Assembly: GCF_900188025.1 (NCBI RefSeq)
Contig: NZ_FZNO01000027.1
Coordinates: 1-59,949, forward strand
Length of the DNA: 59,949 bases
Origin: Blastococcus mobilis
GTDB lineage: Bacteria; Actinomycetota; Actinomycetes; Mycobacteriales; Geodermatophilaceae
Reading direction: 5' to 3'
The position numbers and the translations under genes are program-made. Each line of letters starts with the position of its first letter. Within the stretch, counting starts at the first letter, position 1. Of this stretch, positions 16,813 to 25,990 are shown piece after piece. Below the pieces are notes generated by a model, which was not told where the DNA came from, searched no databases, and saw only the letters and a program-made list of their open reading frames with translations.

Positions 16813-17475
16813 TCAGGAGTCGACGCGGTGGAGGACGGCGTCGAGGTTCGCGCGGCTGGTCCGGAAGCCGTTGACGGGGTCGGCGCCGTCGGCGTAGCCG
16901 AAGGAGACCGCACAGACGACGAGCCGGTCGTCGCCGAGGCCGAGCCACTCGCGGACGAAGTCCGAGCGCGTCGCGACGGCACCCTGGGCGATGACGCCGA
17001 GGCCGACCGAGCGGGCCGCCAGCATCAGCGTGCCGACGTAGGCGCCGCAGTCCACGGCGCCGTAGGTGCCGAGGGCGCGGTCGGAGGTCACCACCGCCGT
17101 GTGGGGGGCGCCGAAGAACGAGAAGTTCTTGAACATCTGGACCGCTCGCGCGGTGCGGTCCTCGCGCGCGATGCCGAGCGCCGAGTAGAGACCGTAGCCG
17201 GACTCGCGGCGCCGCTCGGCGTGCACGCCGGTGTACGCCGGCAGTCCGAGGTCGGCCGCCTCCTCGGCGCCGCTGAGCACATGCTCCCCGAGCGCCTTGC
17301 CGAACCGGGCGGTCGCCTCGCCGCTGAGCAGGTGGACCTGCCACGGCTGGGTGTTGCACCACGACGGCGTCGCCTGGGCGAGCCGGAAGACCTCGTCGAT
17401 GACGTCGTCGGGCACCGGGTCGGGGCGGAATGCCCGGCAGGAGTACCGGGTGCGCAGGAGTTCGGCCAGTTCCAA
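16813..17475 (-). CDS. Nitroreductase-family flavoprotein
   Basis: 220 residues of the NADH oxidase/nitroreductase fold. RYSCRAF near the N-terminus binds FMN phosphate, TPSWCNTQPWQV follows, and GVIAQGAV and a C-terminal GYADG segment are present. These FMN enzymes reduce nitro groups, quinones or enones with NAD(P)H; the physiological substrate is unknown. The start is an uncommon TTG at 17475, supported by AGAGGA about eight bases upstream and by the domain beginning immediately. A second nitroreductase gene lies about 115 bases upstream on the same strand. They end the long minus-strand set that begins with livK. Confidence 0.88.
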   Translation of the reverse strand: MELAELLRTRYSCRAFRPDPVPDDVIDEVFRLAQATPSWCNTQPWQVHLLSGEATARFGKALGEHVLSGAEEAADLGLPAYTGVHAERRRESGYGLYSALGIAREDRTARAVQMFKNFSFFGAPHTAVVTSDRALGTYGAVDCGAYVGTLMLAARSVGLGVIAQGAVATRSDFVREWLGLGDDRLVVCAVSFGYADGADPVNGFRTSRANLDAVLHRVDS

Positions 17476-17589
17476 GGTCTCATCCTCTCGGTCGTTCGGT
17501 CGACCCGACGGTGGGCCGGATCGCAGCAGGCATCCACCACCGCGCCACGAGCGGTGGGACGGCGTCCATCGGTCCCGGGCAGCCGTCCG

Positions 17590-18273
17590 CTACCGCGTGG
17601 ACCGGTCGGGACCGCCGGGCGCCCCCGGGAGCGGCCCGTCGAACAACGGTGAGCCGAACCGGTCGGCGTAGGCCACCTCCTCGACGGGCAGACGCCGCAG
17701 CTTCGTCGGGAACCCCCGGGCGGGGTAGCCGATGGCGAGGGTCGCCGCCGTGAGGTGGTCGTCAGCGATTCCGAGCAGCGCGCGCACCGCAGCCTCCTCC
17801 CGGCACAGCAGGGTGGTGACCGCGGTGGCCACGCCCTGGTCGCGTAGGGCGAGGCACAGGTTCTGCACCAGCGGGTAGATCGACGCTCCGCCGACGACGC
17901 TGACCCGCCCGGTGTCGACGTCGGTCACCTGCAGGTCCTCGATCCGGGCGCAGACCACCACCAGCGCCGGCACGGCGGCCAGCGTCCGGGCGAACTGGTC
18001 CGCGGCGGTCAGCATTCCGGTGCTCCCGCCGACGCGCACCTGTCCCTCGGTGATGCTCCGGTGGTACGGATCCCAGTGCCGCAGGTACAGCTCCTGCAGC
18101 CGCTCCCTGAGCTCTGGGTCCCGGACGACGACCCAGCGGACCGCCTGGCGGTTGCCGCCCTGCGGGCCGAATCGGGCCGCCTCGAAGGCCCGGTACAGCA
18201 CGGCGTCGGGCACGTCCCGGGTGTCGTACCGGCGGCAGGTCCCGGTCGTGCGCATCGCCTCAAGCAGGTCCAT
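17590..18273 (-). CDS. Second nitroreductase-family flavoprotein
   Basis: 227 residues. The N-terminus MDLLEAMRTTGTCRRYDTR is the usual FMN-binding start of the family (arginines at 8, 14 and 15), with GPQGGNRQAVRWVVV and a C-terminal AIGYPARGFPTKLRR segment. GGAAGG precedes the ATG at 18273, so the longer in-frame start at 18378 is rejected. It is a probable FMN-dependent oxidoreductase. Sequence differs clearly from the neighbouring nitroreductase, so they are not a recent duplication. The gene begins about 75 bases after the TetR remnant. Confidence 0.88.
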   Translation of the reverse strand: MDLLEAMRTTGTCRRYDTRDVPDAVLYRAFEAARFGPQGGNRQAVRWVVVRDPELRERLQELYLRHWDPYHRSITEGQVRVGGSTGMLTAADQFARTLAAVPALVVVCARIEDLQVTDVDTGRVSVVGGASIYPLVQNLCLALRDQGVATAVTTLLCREEAAVRALLGIADDHLTAATLAIGYPARGFPTKLRRLPVEEVAYADRFGSPLFDGPLPGAPGGPDRSTR

Positions 18274-18347
18274 CACATGTCCTTCCCGCTGGGTAGAGCC
18301 CGTTGCTCGACCGGGTCGTCGGGCGCAGCCCGGAAGGCCGCCCCGGG

Positions 18348-18644
18348 TCAGCTCCACGGCCTCGGAGATCGCCGCCACCCTGATCTCGCGCAGGACTCCT
18401 GCTCGGACCCGGAGTGGTGGGAGATCGAGGTCGTCGTGACGCCGGCACCGTCGGCGATGTCCCGGAGCGACGTGCCGTGATAGCCGACGGCGGTGAGCCG
18501 GTCGATCGCCGGCCGCAGGATCACGTCGCGGCGGCTGGTGCGGGGTGAGCCCGGATGGCGCACCGACGGGCTCGGGCGCGGTGGTGCGGCCATGTCGCGA
18601 GTCGCCGTCCGCCCGGGCGGCCTACCGCCACCCCCCGTCGACAC
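18348..18644 (-). pseudogene. TetR regulator remnant
   Basis: The frame encodes only the TetR helix-turn-helix (LRPAIDRLTAVGYHGTSLRDIADGAGVTTTSISHHSGS) and then ends after a divergent tail. The usual helical ligand-binding domain of about 130 residues is absent, and the next gene starts 75 bases on. The words AAISEAVELT in another frame just downstream look like a scrap of the missing part, pointing to a frameshift plus deletion. It probably once controlled the neighbouring operon. Confidence 0.65.
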
Positions 18645-19368
18645 GCAGTACTGCCCCGGTGACGTAGGAGGAGGCGGAGCCGGCCAGGAACAGGGCTGCT
18701 CCGACGACCTCGGAGGGCTCGGCGCACCGGCCGAGGGCCACCTTCTTCTCCATCTCCTCCTTGAGCCCGTCGGGCCAGCCCTGGGAGATGTCGGTCAGGA
18801 AGGCTCCGGCCTGGATGGTGTTCACCCGGACCTTCGGGCCGAACGCCTGGGCGAAGCCCTCGCTGAGGGTGTGCAGGCCCGACTTGGCCGCCGCGTACGG
18901 CAGCGCCATCGGCTGGGGCCGGATGGCCTCGATCGACCCGATGTTCACGATCGAGCCGCCGTCCCCCTCGGCCATCCGCGTGCCGATCAGCGCGCTGAGG
19001 CGGAACGGGCCCTTGAGGTTGATGCCCATCACCTTGTCGAAGTACTGCTCGGTGACCTGGTCGAGGCTGGGGTACAGCGGCGAGGCCCCGGCGTTGTTGA
19101 TCAGCACGTCGACCTGGCCGAACTCGCCGTAGACGTCGTCGACGAGACGGTCGCAGTCGGCCCACGAGCTCACGTTGACGCCGAGCGGCAGGGCCCGCAC
19201 CCGGTACTTGTCCCGGACCTCGGCGGCAACTGTCTCGCAGTTCTCCAGCTTGCGGCTGGCGACGACCACGTCGGCACCGCGCTCGGCGAAGGCGTGGACG
19301 ATCTCCCGGCCCATCCCCCGGCTGCCGCCGGTGACCAGCACGACCTTGCCCGCGAACTCCTGCTCCAT
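18622..19368 (-). CDS. Short-chain dehydrogenase/reductase
   Basis: 248 residues, standard for classical SDRs. TGGSRGMG (13-20) binds the nucleotide, NNAG is at 91-94, and the catalytic residues are Ser145, Tyr158 and Lys162 (YAAAK). The C-terminus GAVLRVDGGWR is typical. The ATG at 19368 is preceded by GAGGAGAGAC. It likely oxidises a 3-hydroxyacyl-CoA or alcohol intermediate in the pathway encoded by the ABC transporter-ACAD-ligase operon to which it belongs; substrate unknown. The 3' end overlaps the TetR remnant by about 20 bases. Confidence 0.9.
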   Translation of the reverse strand: MEQEFAGKVVLVTGGSRGMGREIVHAFAERGADVVVASRKLENCETVAAEVRDKYRVRALPLGVNVSSWADCDRLVDDVYGEFGQVDVLINNAGASPLYPSLDQVTEQYFDKVMGINLKGPFRLSALIGTRMAEGDGGSIVNIGSIEAIRPQPMALPYAAAKSGLHTLSEGFAQAFGPKVRVNTIQAGAFLTDISQGWPDGLKEEMEKKVALGRCAEPSEVVGAALFLAGSASSYVTGAVLRVDGGWR

Positions 19369-19433
19369 GTCTCTCCTCGTCGGTCTGCTTCGATCGGTCT
19401 GCTCATCGGTCGCGGCTCTCGTGCGACCCCGGT

Positions 19434-20399
19434 TCAGCGAGGGGCCAGGTCGCGGCACGCCTGCAACGGGTCGACCCCCACGGGCAGCAGGTGCGCCACC
19501 GGCACCGTGACGCCACGGTCCACGAAACGCCGGACGTGCTCCCGGCACTCCTCCGGCGATCCGTGCACGACGAGTTGGTCGACCACGTGGTCGGGCACGG
19601 CGTCGACGGCACCCCGACGGTCCCCGTCGGCCCAGAGCTTCCACATCGGCTCCAGGTCGTCCCGGCCCAGCGCGACGTAGAAGGCCCGGTAGACGGGCAC
19701 GTTGAGGTAGGCGGTGATCAACCGCCGGCCGACCGCGCGGGCGTGCTCGGCGTCGGCGGTGGGCGCGACGAGGATCCGCGCGACCACCTCCTTACCCGGT
19801 CCGCCGGCGTGGACCTGCGGCACGACACGAGCGACGTCGTCGGCGGAGATCCAGTTGAGCACCGCACCGTCGGCTTCCGCGCCGGCCAGACCGAGCATCT
19901 TGTCGCGCAGCCCAGCCAGCAGCAGGCGCGGTGGCGGGTCGGGCACCACGCCGAGCCGGAAGCCGTGCACCGCGAAGGTCTCGTACCGATGGTCGGCCTG
20001 GTTGCCCGCCAGCACCGTTCGCAGGAAGCGCAGCAGGTCGCGGCAGCGGGACAGCGGCCGTTCGTAGGGGATGCCGTTCCACTGCTGGACGATCACGTCG
20101 GACGACGCGCCGATGCCCAGCGTGAAGCGCCCGGGCGCGGTCGCCACCATCGTCGCGGCCGTCTGCGCCAGCAGCGCCGGTCCGCGGGTGAAGGCGGGGG
20201 CCACGGCCACCCCGAGGTGCACCGTGCTGGTGACCGCCGCCGCGACGGCGAGCGGGGTGAAGCCGTCCGTGCCCATGCCCTCGGCGGTCCAGAGGTCGGT
20301 GTACCCCAGGTCCTCCAGCTCGCGAGCGACGTCGGCCTGCCTCGTCAGCGGCAGCCCTTCCAGCGGGACGGTCATCCCCCACCGCTGCGCGGCACTCAC
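19434..20399 (-). CDS. LLM-class F420-dependent oxidoreductase
   Basis: 321 residues of the luciferase-like monooxygenase fold. Landmarks are DLWTAEGMGTDGFTPLAVAAAVTS, LGVAVAPAFTRGPALLAQTAAT, and LGIGASSDVIVQQWNGIP, which are typical of actinobacterial F420-dependent reductases/dehydrogenases. F420 rather than FMN is inferred from these motifs. GTG at 20399, eight bases after the ligase stop, is preferred (GGAG upstream); an ATG at 20375 is possible. It lies within the operon of acyl-CoA ligase, ACAD and ABC transporter, and may reduce or oxidise a CoA-linked or free intermediate. Confidence 0.85.
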   Translation of the reverse strand: MSAAQRWGMTVPLEGLPLTRQADVARELEDLGYTDLWTAEGMGTDGFTPLAVAAAVTSTVHLGVAVAPAFTRGPALLAQTAATMVATAPGRFTLGIGASSDVIVQQWNGIPYERPLSRCRDLLRFLRTVLAGNQADHRYETFAVHGFRLGVVPDPPPRLLLAGLRDKMLGLAGAEADGAVLNWISADDVARVVPQVHAGGPGKEVVARILVAPTADAEHARAVGRRLITAYLNVPVYRAFYVALGRDDLEPMWKLWADGDRRGAVDAVPDHVVDQLVVHGSPEECREHVRRFVDRGVTVPVAHLLPVGVDPLQACRDLAPR

Positions 20400-20406
20400 G
20401 CCGTCG

Positions 20407-21966
20407 TCACTCCGCCACGCCGAGGCGCTCGGCCGCCCAGGGGCGCAGCTCACGCTTGAGCAGCTTGGCGTTCGCGTTCCGCGGCAGCGGCTCACCGCGC
20501 ACGATCACCTGGCGCGGTCGCTTGTAGGACGCGAGCTGCGCCTCGCACGCGCGCCGGATCTCGGCATCGTCGAACGCCGGGTCGTCGGTCACCACGATGG
20601 CCACCGCCGACTCGCCGAAACGCTCGTGTGGAACGCCGACGACCGCGCACTCCTGGACGCCGGGAATCCGGTGGATGACGTCCTCGATCTCCTTGGGGTA
20701 GATGTTCAGGCCCCCCGAGATGATCATGTCTTTGGTCCGGCCGACGATGGTGACGAAGCCTTCCTCGTCGAGCTCGACCAGGTCGCCGGTGTGCAGCCAG
20801 CCGTCGCGGAACACCTCGGCCGTCTGCTCCGGCCGGTCGTGGTAGCCCTTCATCGAGGCGAGCGACCGGATCAGCAGTTCACCGCGGCCGTGGCGGCGGA
20901 TCCGCCCCTCGTCGTCGCGCACCGCGACCTCGGTGTGCGGCAGCGGACGCCCGGCGGACCCCTCGTGGTCGAAGACCTCGTCGGCCAGGAGGACCGTGGT
21001 GATCGTCGGGAACTCCGACAGGCCGTAGCCCTGGCAGACGTCGACGCCCGGGACGCCGCGACACACGGTCTCGATGACCTTGCGCGGCACCGGCTCGGCT
21101 CCGGTGACGATCCACTCCAGCGTGCTGGCGGAGAGCCGTTCCATGAGGTCCGGCCGGCTGACCAGCTCCCGGAGCAGGCTCGGCACGAGCATCACGTGGG
21201 TGATCCGGTGCTCCTCGACGGAGGCCACGATGTTCTCCATGGAACCGCCACCCGTCCGCCGCAGCTCGACGTACCCGCCGTTCCACGTGAGCGCCATCAC
21301 CAGGTTGTGGAACCCTGCCGCCCAGGAGAGCGACGGGATGACGAAGTAGCGGTGATGGCTCTGCAGCGACAGCCCCTGCAGCTGCCCCATCGCGTTCCAC
21401 AGCACGCCGTTGTGGCTGTGCTCGGCCGCCTTCGGCAACCCGGTCGTACCGGAGCTGTAGTAGAGCAGGAACGTGTCGTCCAGGTCCGGCCCGACGTGCT
21501 CCTCGGGCAGCCCGTGGCCGGCCGTGACCTCCTGCCAGGTCACCTGCCGGGCCCCTCCGGGGACGGCCACGTGACCTACCGTGACGACCAGGTCGAAGTC
21601 GTGCTCGAGCCCCGCCAGCCCGCGAGAGGCGACCTCGTCCATGACCAGGCACCGGGCGGCACTGTCACGGCACACGTGGGCGATCTCCGGGCCGGTGAGC
21701 AGCACGTTCACCGGGACGCAGACCGCGCCGAGCGCTGCGAGGCCGAAGTACACCTCCACCCACTCCAGCCGGTTGCCCATCATCACGGCGACCTTGTCGC
21801 CGGGGCGGACGCCCTGGGCGTACAGCCCGCCGGCCACCGCGAGGGCGGCGTCGCGCATCTGGCGGAAGGTGCGCACCTCCCCCTCGAAGCCGTACCCCGG
21901 ACGGTCACCCGCGTGCGACTCGGCAGTGCGCTCGAGCATCCCGAAGACGTTGCGTGACAGACCCAT
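20407..21966 (-). CDS. Acyl-CoA synthetase (AMP-forming)
   Basis: 519 residues. YYSSGTTGLPK lies at about 169-179, GYGLSEFPT is the adenine-binding motif, GWLHTGDLVELDEEGFVTIVGRTKD covers the hinge, and Lys501 near the C-terminus is the expected catalytic lysine (NAKLLK, with Ala where Gly is usual). It activates an organic acid brought in by the Liv-type transporter encoded upstream. The ATG at 21966 begins about 35 bases after the ACAD stop; GGGGAG lies about 13 bases before it. A longer in-frame start at 22026 would overlap the ACAD gene and lacks support. Confidence 0.92.
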   Translation of the reverse strand: MGLSRNVFGMLERTAESHAGDRPGYGFEGEVRTFRQMRDAALAVAGGLYAQGVRPGDKVAVMMGNRLEWVEVYFGLAALGAVCVPVNVLLTGPEIAHVCRDSAARCLVMDEVASRGLAGLEHDFDLVVTVGHVAVPGGARQVTWQEVTAGHGLPEEHVGPDLDDTFLLYYSSGTTGLPKAAEHSHNGVLWNAMGQLQGLSLQSHHRYFVIPSLSWAAGFHNLVMALTWNGGYVELRRTGGGSMENIVASVEEHRITHVMLVPSLLRELVSRPDLMERLSASTLEWIVTGAEPVPRKVIETVCRGVPGVDVCQGYGLSEFPTITTVLLADEVFDHEGSAGRPLPHTEVAVRDDEGRIRRHGRGELLIRSLASMKGYHDRPEQTAEVFRDGWLHTGDLVELDEEGFVTIVGRTKDMIISGGLNIYPKEIEDVIHRIPGVQECAVVGVPHERFGESAVAIVVTDDPAFDDAEIRRACEAQLASYKRPRQVIVRGEPLPRNANAKLLKRELRPWAAERLGVAE

Positions 21967-22000
21967 GGCCCGCGCCTGCTCCCCTCGTGTGTGGTTGCGC

Positions 22001-23260
22001 TCAGAGCGCCAGGTGACTGGTGGCACCGCGCGGTACCGGGGTCGTGACCGCCTCGAAGCGACGCAGCTCGGTCCGCGCCAGTGCTCGGCGGTGCACCTCG
22101 TCGGGGCCGTCGGCGATGCGGACGATCCGCGTCTCCGCGTACATCCGCGCGAGGGGGGTGTCCTGGCAGAGGCCGGCGCCCCCGAAGACCTGCATCGCCC
22201 GGTCGACCACGCGGCGCGCCATGTTCGGCACGACCACCTTGATGCCCGAGATCTCGCTGGCCGCCTCGCGGTTGCCCACGGTGTCCATCAGGTACGCCGT
22301 GCGCAGGGTGTACAGCCGGGCCTGGTCGATCTCCATCCTGGAGTCGGCGATCCACTCCCGGATCACGCCGCGCTCGACCAGGGGGCTGCCGAACGTCGAA
22401 CGGCGCCCCGCCCGGTCGATCATCAGCTCCTGGGCTCGCTCCGCGGCGCCGATCAGCCGCATGCAGTGGTGGATGCGCCCGGGGCCGAGGCGCGCCTGCG
22501 ACATGGCGAAGCCGGCCCCCGGTTCGCCCAGCAGGTTGTCGACCGGCACCCGGACATCGGTGAACCGCATCTCCACGTGGGTCTCGAACGGCTTGTAGCC
22601 GAACACGTCGAGCTCGCGTACCACCTCCACCCCGGGGGCGTCGCGCGGGATCAGGACCATGCTGTGCCGACGGTGCCGGGAGGCGCCGGGATCCTGATCG
22701 GTGATGCCCATCAGGATCAGCAGCCGGCAGTCCTCCCGCATCGGACCGGAGATCCACCACTTGCGGCCGTTGACGACCCATTCGTCGCCGTCCCGCTCGA
22801 TCGTGGTCTCGATGTTGCCGGCGTCGGACGACGCGACCTGCGGCTCGGTCATCACGTACGCCGACCGGATTTCGCCGGCCATGAGCGGCTGCAGCCACTC
22901 CTCCTTCTGCTCCGGCGTCCCGAACATGGAGAGCAGCTCCATGTTCCCGGTGTCCGGAGCCGCACAGTTCATGGCCTCCGGCGCGAGCTCGAGGCTACGG
23001 CCGCTCAGCTCAGCGATCGGCGCGTACTCGAGGTTGGAGAGGGGCTCGTGGTCCTTCTCCGGGTGCGGGAGGAAAAGGTTCCACAACGCGAGCCCGCGTG
23101 CGGTCTCCTTGAGCTCCTGGAGCACCGGCGGCGTCGGACGGGGATACCCGGCTTCCTCGACCTGCCGGGCGAACACCGCCTCCGCCGGGTAGACGTGGTC
23201 GGCCAGGAAGTCGTGCATGCGCACGACCAGCTCCTGGGAACGGGGCCCGAAGTCGAACAT
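22001..23260 (-). CDS. Acyl-CoA dehydrogenase, ACAD10/11-like
   Basis: 419 residues and clearly a paralogue of the ACAD at 13536: LEYAPIAELSGRSLELAPEA, NCAAPDTGNMELL, MTEPQVASSDAGNI and GRKWWISG are shared. The C-terminal DGPDEVH (Asp384) occupies the site of the usual catalytic Glu. It is a FAD enzyme of beta-oxidation or a related elimination reaction. GAGGAGCAGAAG precedes the ATG at 23260, only ten bases after livF, so it is co-transcribed with the ABC transporter. The ACAD10/11 family in animals is fused to an APH kinase; here no kinase gene is adjacent. Confidence 0.92.
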   Translation of the reverse strand: MFDFGPRSQELVVRMHDFLADHVYPAEAVFARQVEEAGYPRPTPPVLQELKETARGLALWNLFLPHPEKDHEPLSNLEYAPIAELSGRSLELAPEAMNCAAPDTGNMELLSMFGTPEQKEEWLQPLMAGEIRSAYVMTEPQVASSDAGNIETTIERDGDEWVVNGRKWWISGPMREDCRLLILMGITDQDPGASRHRRHSMVLIPRDAPGVEVVRELDVFGYKPFETHVEMRFTDVRVPVDNLLGEPGAGFAMSQARLGPGRIHHCMRLIGAAERAQELMIDRAGRRSTFGSPLVERGVIREWIADSRMEIDQARLYTLRTAYLMDTVGNREAASEISGIKVVVPNMARRVVDRAMQVFGGAGLCQDTPLARMYAETRIVRIADGPDEVHRRALARTELRRFEAVTTPVPRGATSHLAL

Positions 23261-23270
23261 CTTCTGCTCC

Positions 23271-23987
23271 TCAGCCGGCGACGCCGAGGTAGGCCCGGCG
23301 CACCTCGTCGGAGGCCCGCACCTCGGCGGCCGGACCTTCCATGGACACCCGTCCTAGTTCGAGCACGTAGGCGCGGTCGGCGGCCTGCAAGGCCTGGTCG
23401 GCCATCTGCTCCACCAGCAGGATCCCGGCACCGGTGCGCTCGCGGATCATCTCGATGAGGCGGAAGACCTCCAGCGTCTTCAGGGGGCTCAGCCCCAGCG
23501 ACGGCTCGTCGAGCAGCAGGTACCGCGGCCGGGCGGCCACGGCCCGGGTCAGCGCCACCATCTGCTGCTCGCCTCCCGACAGCAGGTTCGCCTGCTGGTC
23601 CCAGCGCTCGGTGAGGATCGGGAACGCGTCGAGCAGCGCGGCGACAGGGTCCTCCCCGCCCGTGCGCCCGCGGGCGGCGCGGCGGCCCATCTCGATGTTC
23701 TCCCCCACGGTCAGCTGGGGGAACAGCCGGCGGCCCTCAGGCACCATGACGATCCCCGACCGGGCTCGCCGCGCGGCAGAGGTCCGGGCGAAGGAGCTGC
23801 CGTCGACCCGCAGGTCGCCAGAGCGGACGGTCAGCAGACCGGCGATGGTCCGCACCAGCGTGGTCTTCCCCGCCCCGTTGGACCCCACGACGGCGACGAG
23901 CTCCCCCGGGCCGACCCGCAGGCTGACACCGTGCAGGATCGGCGCGCGGTCGTAGCCGCACTCCAGCCGGTCGACTTCCAGGCTCAT
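23271..23987 (-). CDS. livF: Liv-type ABC transporter ATP-binding protein
   Basis: 238 residues. Walker A GSNGAGKT (35-42), signature LSGGE (136-140), Walker B LLLDEP (Asp160, Glu161) and the family-typical ending of about 235 residues identify LivF, one of two ATPases of a branched-chain amino acid/amide-type importer (HAAT family). The ATG at 23987 overlaps the stop of the livMG fusion (ATGA). In this setting, next to ACAD and acyl-CoA ligase genes, the imported compound is more likely an organic acid or amide degraded via CoA than an amino acid; that is inference. Confidence 0.92.
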   Translation of the reverse strand: MSLEVDRLECGYDRAPILHGVSLRVGPGELVAVVGSNGAGKTTLVRTIAGLLTVRSGDLRVDGSSFARTSAARRARSGIVMVPEGRRLFPQLTVGENIEMGRRAARGRTGGEDPVAALLDAFPILTERWDQQANLLSGGEQQMVALTRAVAARPRYLLLDEPSLGLSPLKTLEVFRLIEMIRERTGAGILLVEQMADQALQAADRAYVLELGRVSMEGPAAEVRASDEVRRAYLGVAG

Positions 23988-25990
23988 GAGTGCTCCTCCA
24001 TCGGCTTGCCGAGGTATGCCGAGACGACGCCCTCGTCGGACAGGACCTGCTGCGGGGTGCCGCGCGACAGCAGGCGCCCCTGATCCATGCAGGTGACCTG
24101 GTCGGCGATCCTCGCCACGAGGTCCATGTGGTGCTCCACCACGATCAACGCGTAGCCGTGCGCCCGGAGTGACAACAGCAGGTCACCGAGGCCGGCGGTC
24201 TCGGTGGCGAGCAGTCCGGCGGCCGGCTCGTCCAGCACGATGAGCTCCGGCTGGCTCGCCAAGGCCCGGGCGATCTCGAGTGCACGTTGCTTGCCGTAGG
24301 GCAGCTCACCGGCCCGGAGCCTGGTGAACTCGGTAAGGCCCACCAAGTTCAGGAGGCGCTCCGCTTCGGCACGCATCTCCGCGTCCCGCCGGTAGCGCGA
24401 CGGCGGCTTGAGCGCTGCCGCCCACAACGGTGTGCGCCCCGTGTCGGGGAAACCGGCGAGCACGTTGTCGAGCACCGTCGCGTCGTGGAAGAGCTGAGGC
24501 GTCTGGAACGTGCGCGCCACTCCCGCGCGCGCCACCTTGTGCGGCGCCAGGCCCGTGATCTCCCGCCCCTCGAACCGCACGGAACCCGAGCTGGGCTTGT
24601 AGACACCGGTGAGCAGGTTGGCGAGCGTGGACTTGCCGGCTCCGTTCGGCCCGATGACCGCGTGGATCTGCCCGCGGCCCACTGTCAGGTCCATGTCGGC
24701 CACGGCCTTGAGCCCGCCGAAGTTCTTGCCAACCCCCCTCATCACGAGCAGCGGCTCGCCCGCGCGCCCCGCCGGCGAGGCGCCGTCGACCGAGGCGTCG
24801 GACACCGCCTCTGCTGTGGCAGGCAGGCCGGCGGTCTCCTGAAGGCCGGCGCCGTCGTCCTCGGCCACGTCGGCCCGCTGCCGACGTCCCATGACCAGAG
24901 CGCCGATGGTGCCGACGATGCCCTTGGGCATGAGGAACAGGGTCAGGACGAACAGGACGCCGACCAGGCCCGGCGTCGAGAGGTACCACTGGGAGGAGAT
25001 GTACTCCTGCTGCAGGTCACCGAGCTGGGCCAGGATGTCGGACTGCTCGAGCCAGACGATGCCGACCGCTCCGACGAGCGGGCCCAGCACCGTGCCGCTG
25101 CCCCCGAACACGACGGCGAGCACGATCGTGATGGTGAGGAAGATGTCGAAGGTCTCGGGCTGCAGGTGGGCGAAGCACAGCGTCGTGATCACGCCGCCGA
25201 GACCACCGAAGACCGACGCGAGGACGAAGACCGAGACCTTGCGGTGGAAGACGTCGACGCCCAGGTGCGACGCCAGCATCTCGCTCTCGCCGATGGCACT
25301 GAGCGAACTCCCCCACGGTGACCGGGCGATGTTGCGGGAGACGATGACGACCAGCGCGGTCACGACCACGACGGGCACCATGACGGTGGCGACCGTGTTG
25401 GCGATCATCGGCGGCTCGAGGGTGAAACCGAGGACCTCGATGGGGGGCAGCCCGGTCGTGCCGTGCTGGGCGTGGTTGGGGTAGCCGGCCAGTCGGCCGA
25501 AGAGGGCGCCCTCGTTGAGGATCCGCTCCACCAGGATGGCCAGCACCAGGGTGATGACGGAGAACTGCGGACCGCGCAGCTGCATCGAGGCGACGGCGAC
25601 CACCGCCCCGACGGCCCCGCAGAGCGCGAGCGCGCCGGCGATGGCGAGCAGCGGGTGCCAGCCGCCGTCGAGCACCAGCCACGCGGTCGCGTAGGCGCCG
25701 ATCGCGTAGAAGCCGCCCTGCCCGAGCGAGACCAGCTTGGCGTACCCCATGAGCAGGTTGAGGCCGACGGCGGCGACGGTCATCGCCGCCATCGACGCCA
25801 CCAGCTGCATCAGGGAGATGGAGGGGCCGGCGCCGTCACGCCCCGGGAGGATGGCGATGAACGCGACCGCCAGGGCGGCGACGGCGAACAGCGCGTCGCG
25901 CGCCCAGGGCCGTGCCGGCCAGCGGGCCGGTCGGCGGGACGACTCCCTGGTCGGAGGCGCGCTGCGCGACTCCTGGTCGAGGATGCTCAC
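23984..25990 (-). CDS. livM/livG: Fused Liv-type permease and ATPase (LivM-LivG)
   Basis: 668 residues. Residues about 35-370 are a LivM permease with many membrane helices and GPQFSVITLVLAILVERI plus VVFGGSGTVLGPLVGA. An acidic, Ala-rich linker (about 371-412) leads to a LivG ATPase (413-668) with Walker A GPNGAGKS (447-454), signature ELPYGKQRALEIA and Walker B ELIVLDEPAAGL. Permease and ATPase are usually separate polypeptides. The GTG at 25990 overlaps the livH stop (GTGA), which decides the start, and the stop overlaps livF. With LivH, LivF and LivK it completes one importer. Confidence 0.92.
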   Translation of the reverse strand: MSILDQESRSAPPTRESSRRPARWPARPWARDALFAVAALAVAFIAILPGRDGAGPSISLMQLVASMAAMTVAAVGLNLLMGYAKLVSLGQGGFYAIGAYATAWLVLDGGWHPLLAIAGALALCGAVGAVVAVASMQLRGPQFSVITLVLAILVERILNEGALFGRLAGYPNHAQHGTTGLPPIEVLGFTLEPPMIANTVATVMVPVVVVTALVVIVSRNIARSPWGSSLSAIGESEMLASHLGVDVFHRKVSVFVLASVFGGLGGVITTLCFAHLQPETFDIFLTITIVLAVVFGGSGTVLGPLVGAVGIVWLEQSDILAQLGDLQQEYISSQWYLSTPGLVGVLFVLTLFLMPKGIVGTIGALVMGRRQRADVAEDDGAGLQETAGLPATAEAVSDASVDGASPAGRAGEPLLVMRGVGKNFGGLKAVADMDLTVGRGQIHAVIGPNGAGKSTLANLLTGVYKPSSGSVRFEGREITGLAPHKVARAGVARTFQTPQLFHDATVLDNVLAGFPDTGRTPLWAAALKPPSRYRRDAEMRAEAERLLNLVGLTEFTRLRAGELPYGKQRALEIARALASQPELIVLDEPAAGLLATETAGLGDLLLSLRAHGYALIVVEHHMDLVARIADQVTCMDQGRLLSRGTPQQVLSDEGVVSAYLGKPMEEHS

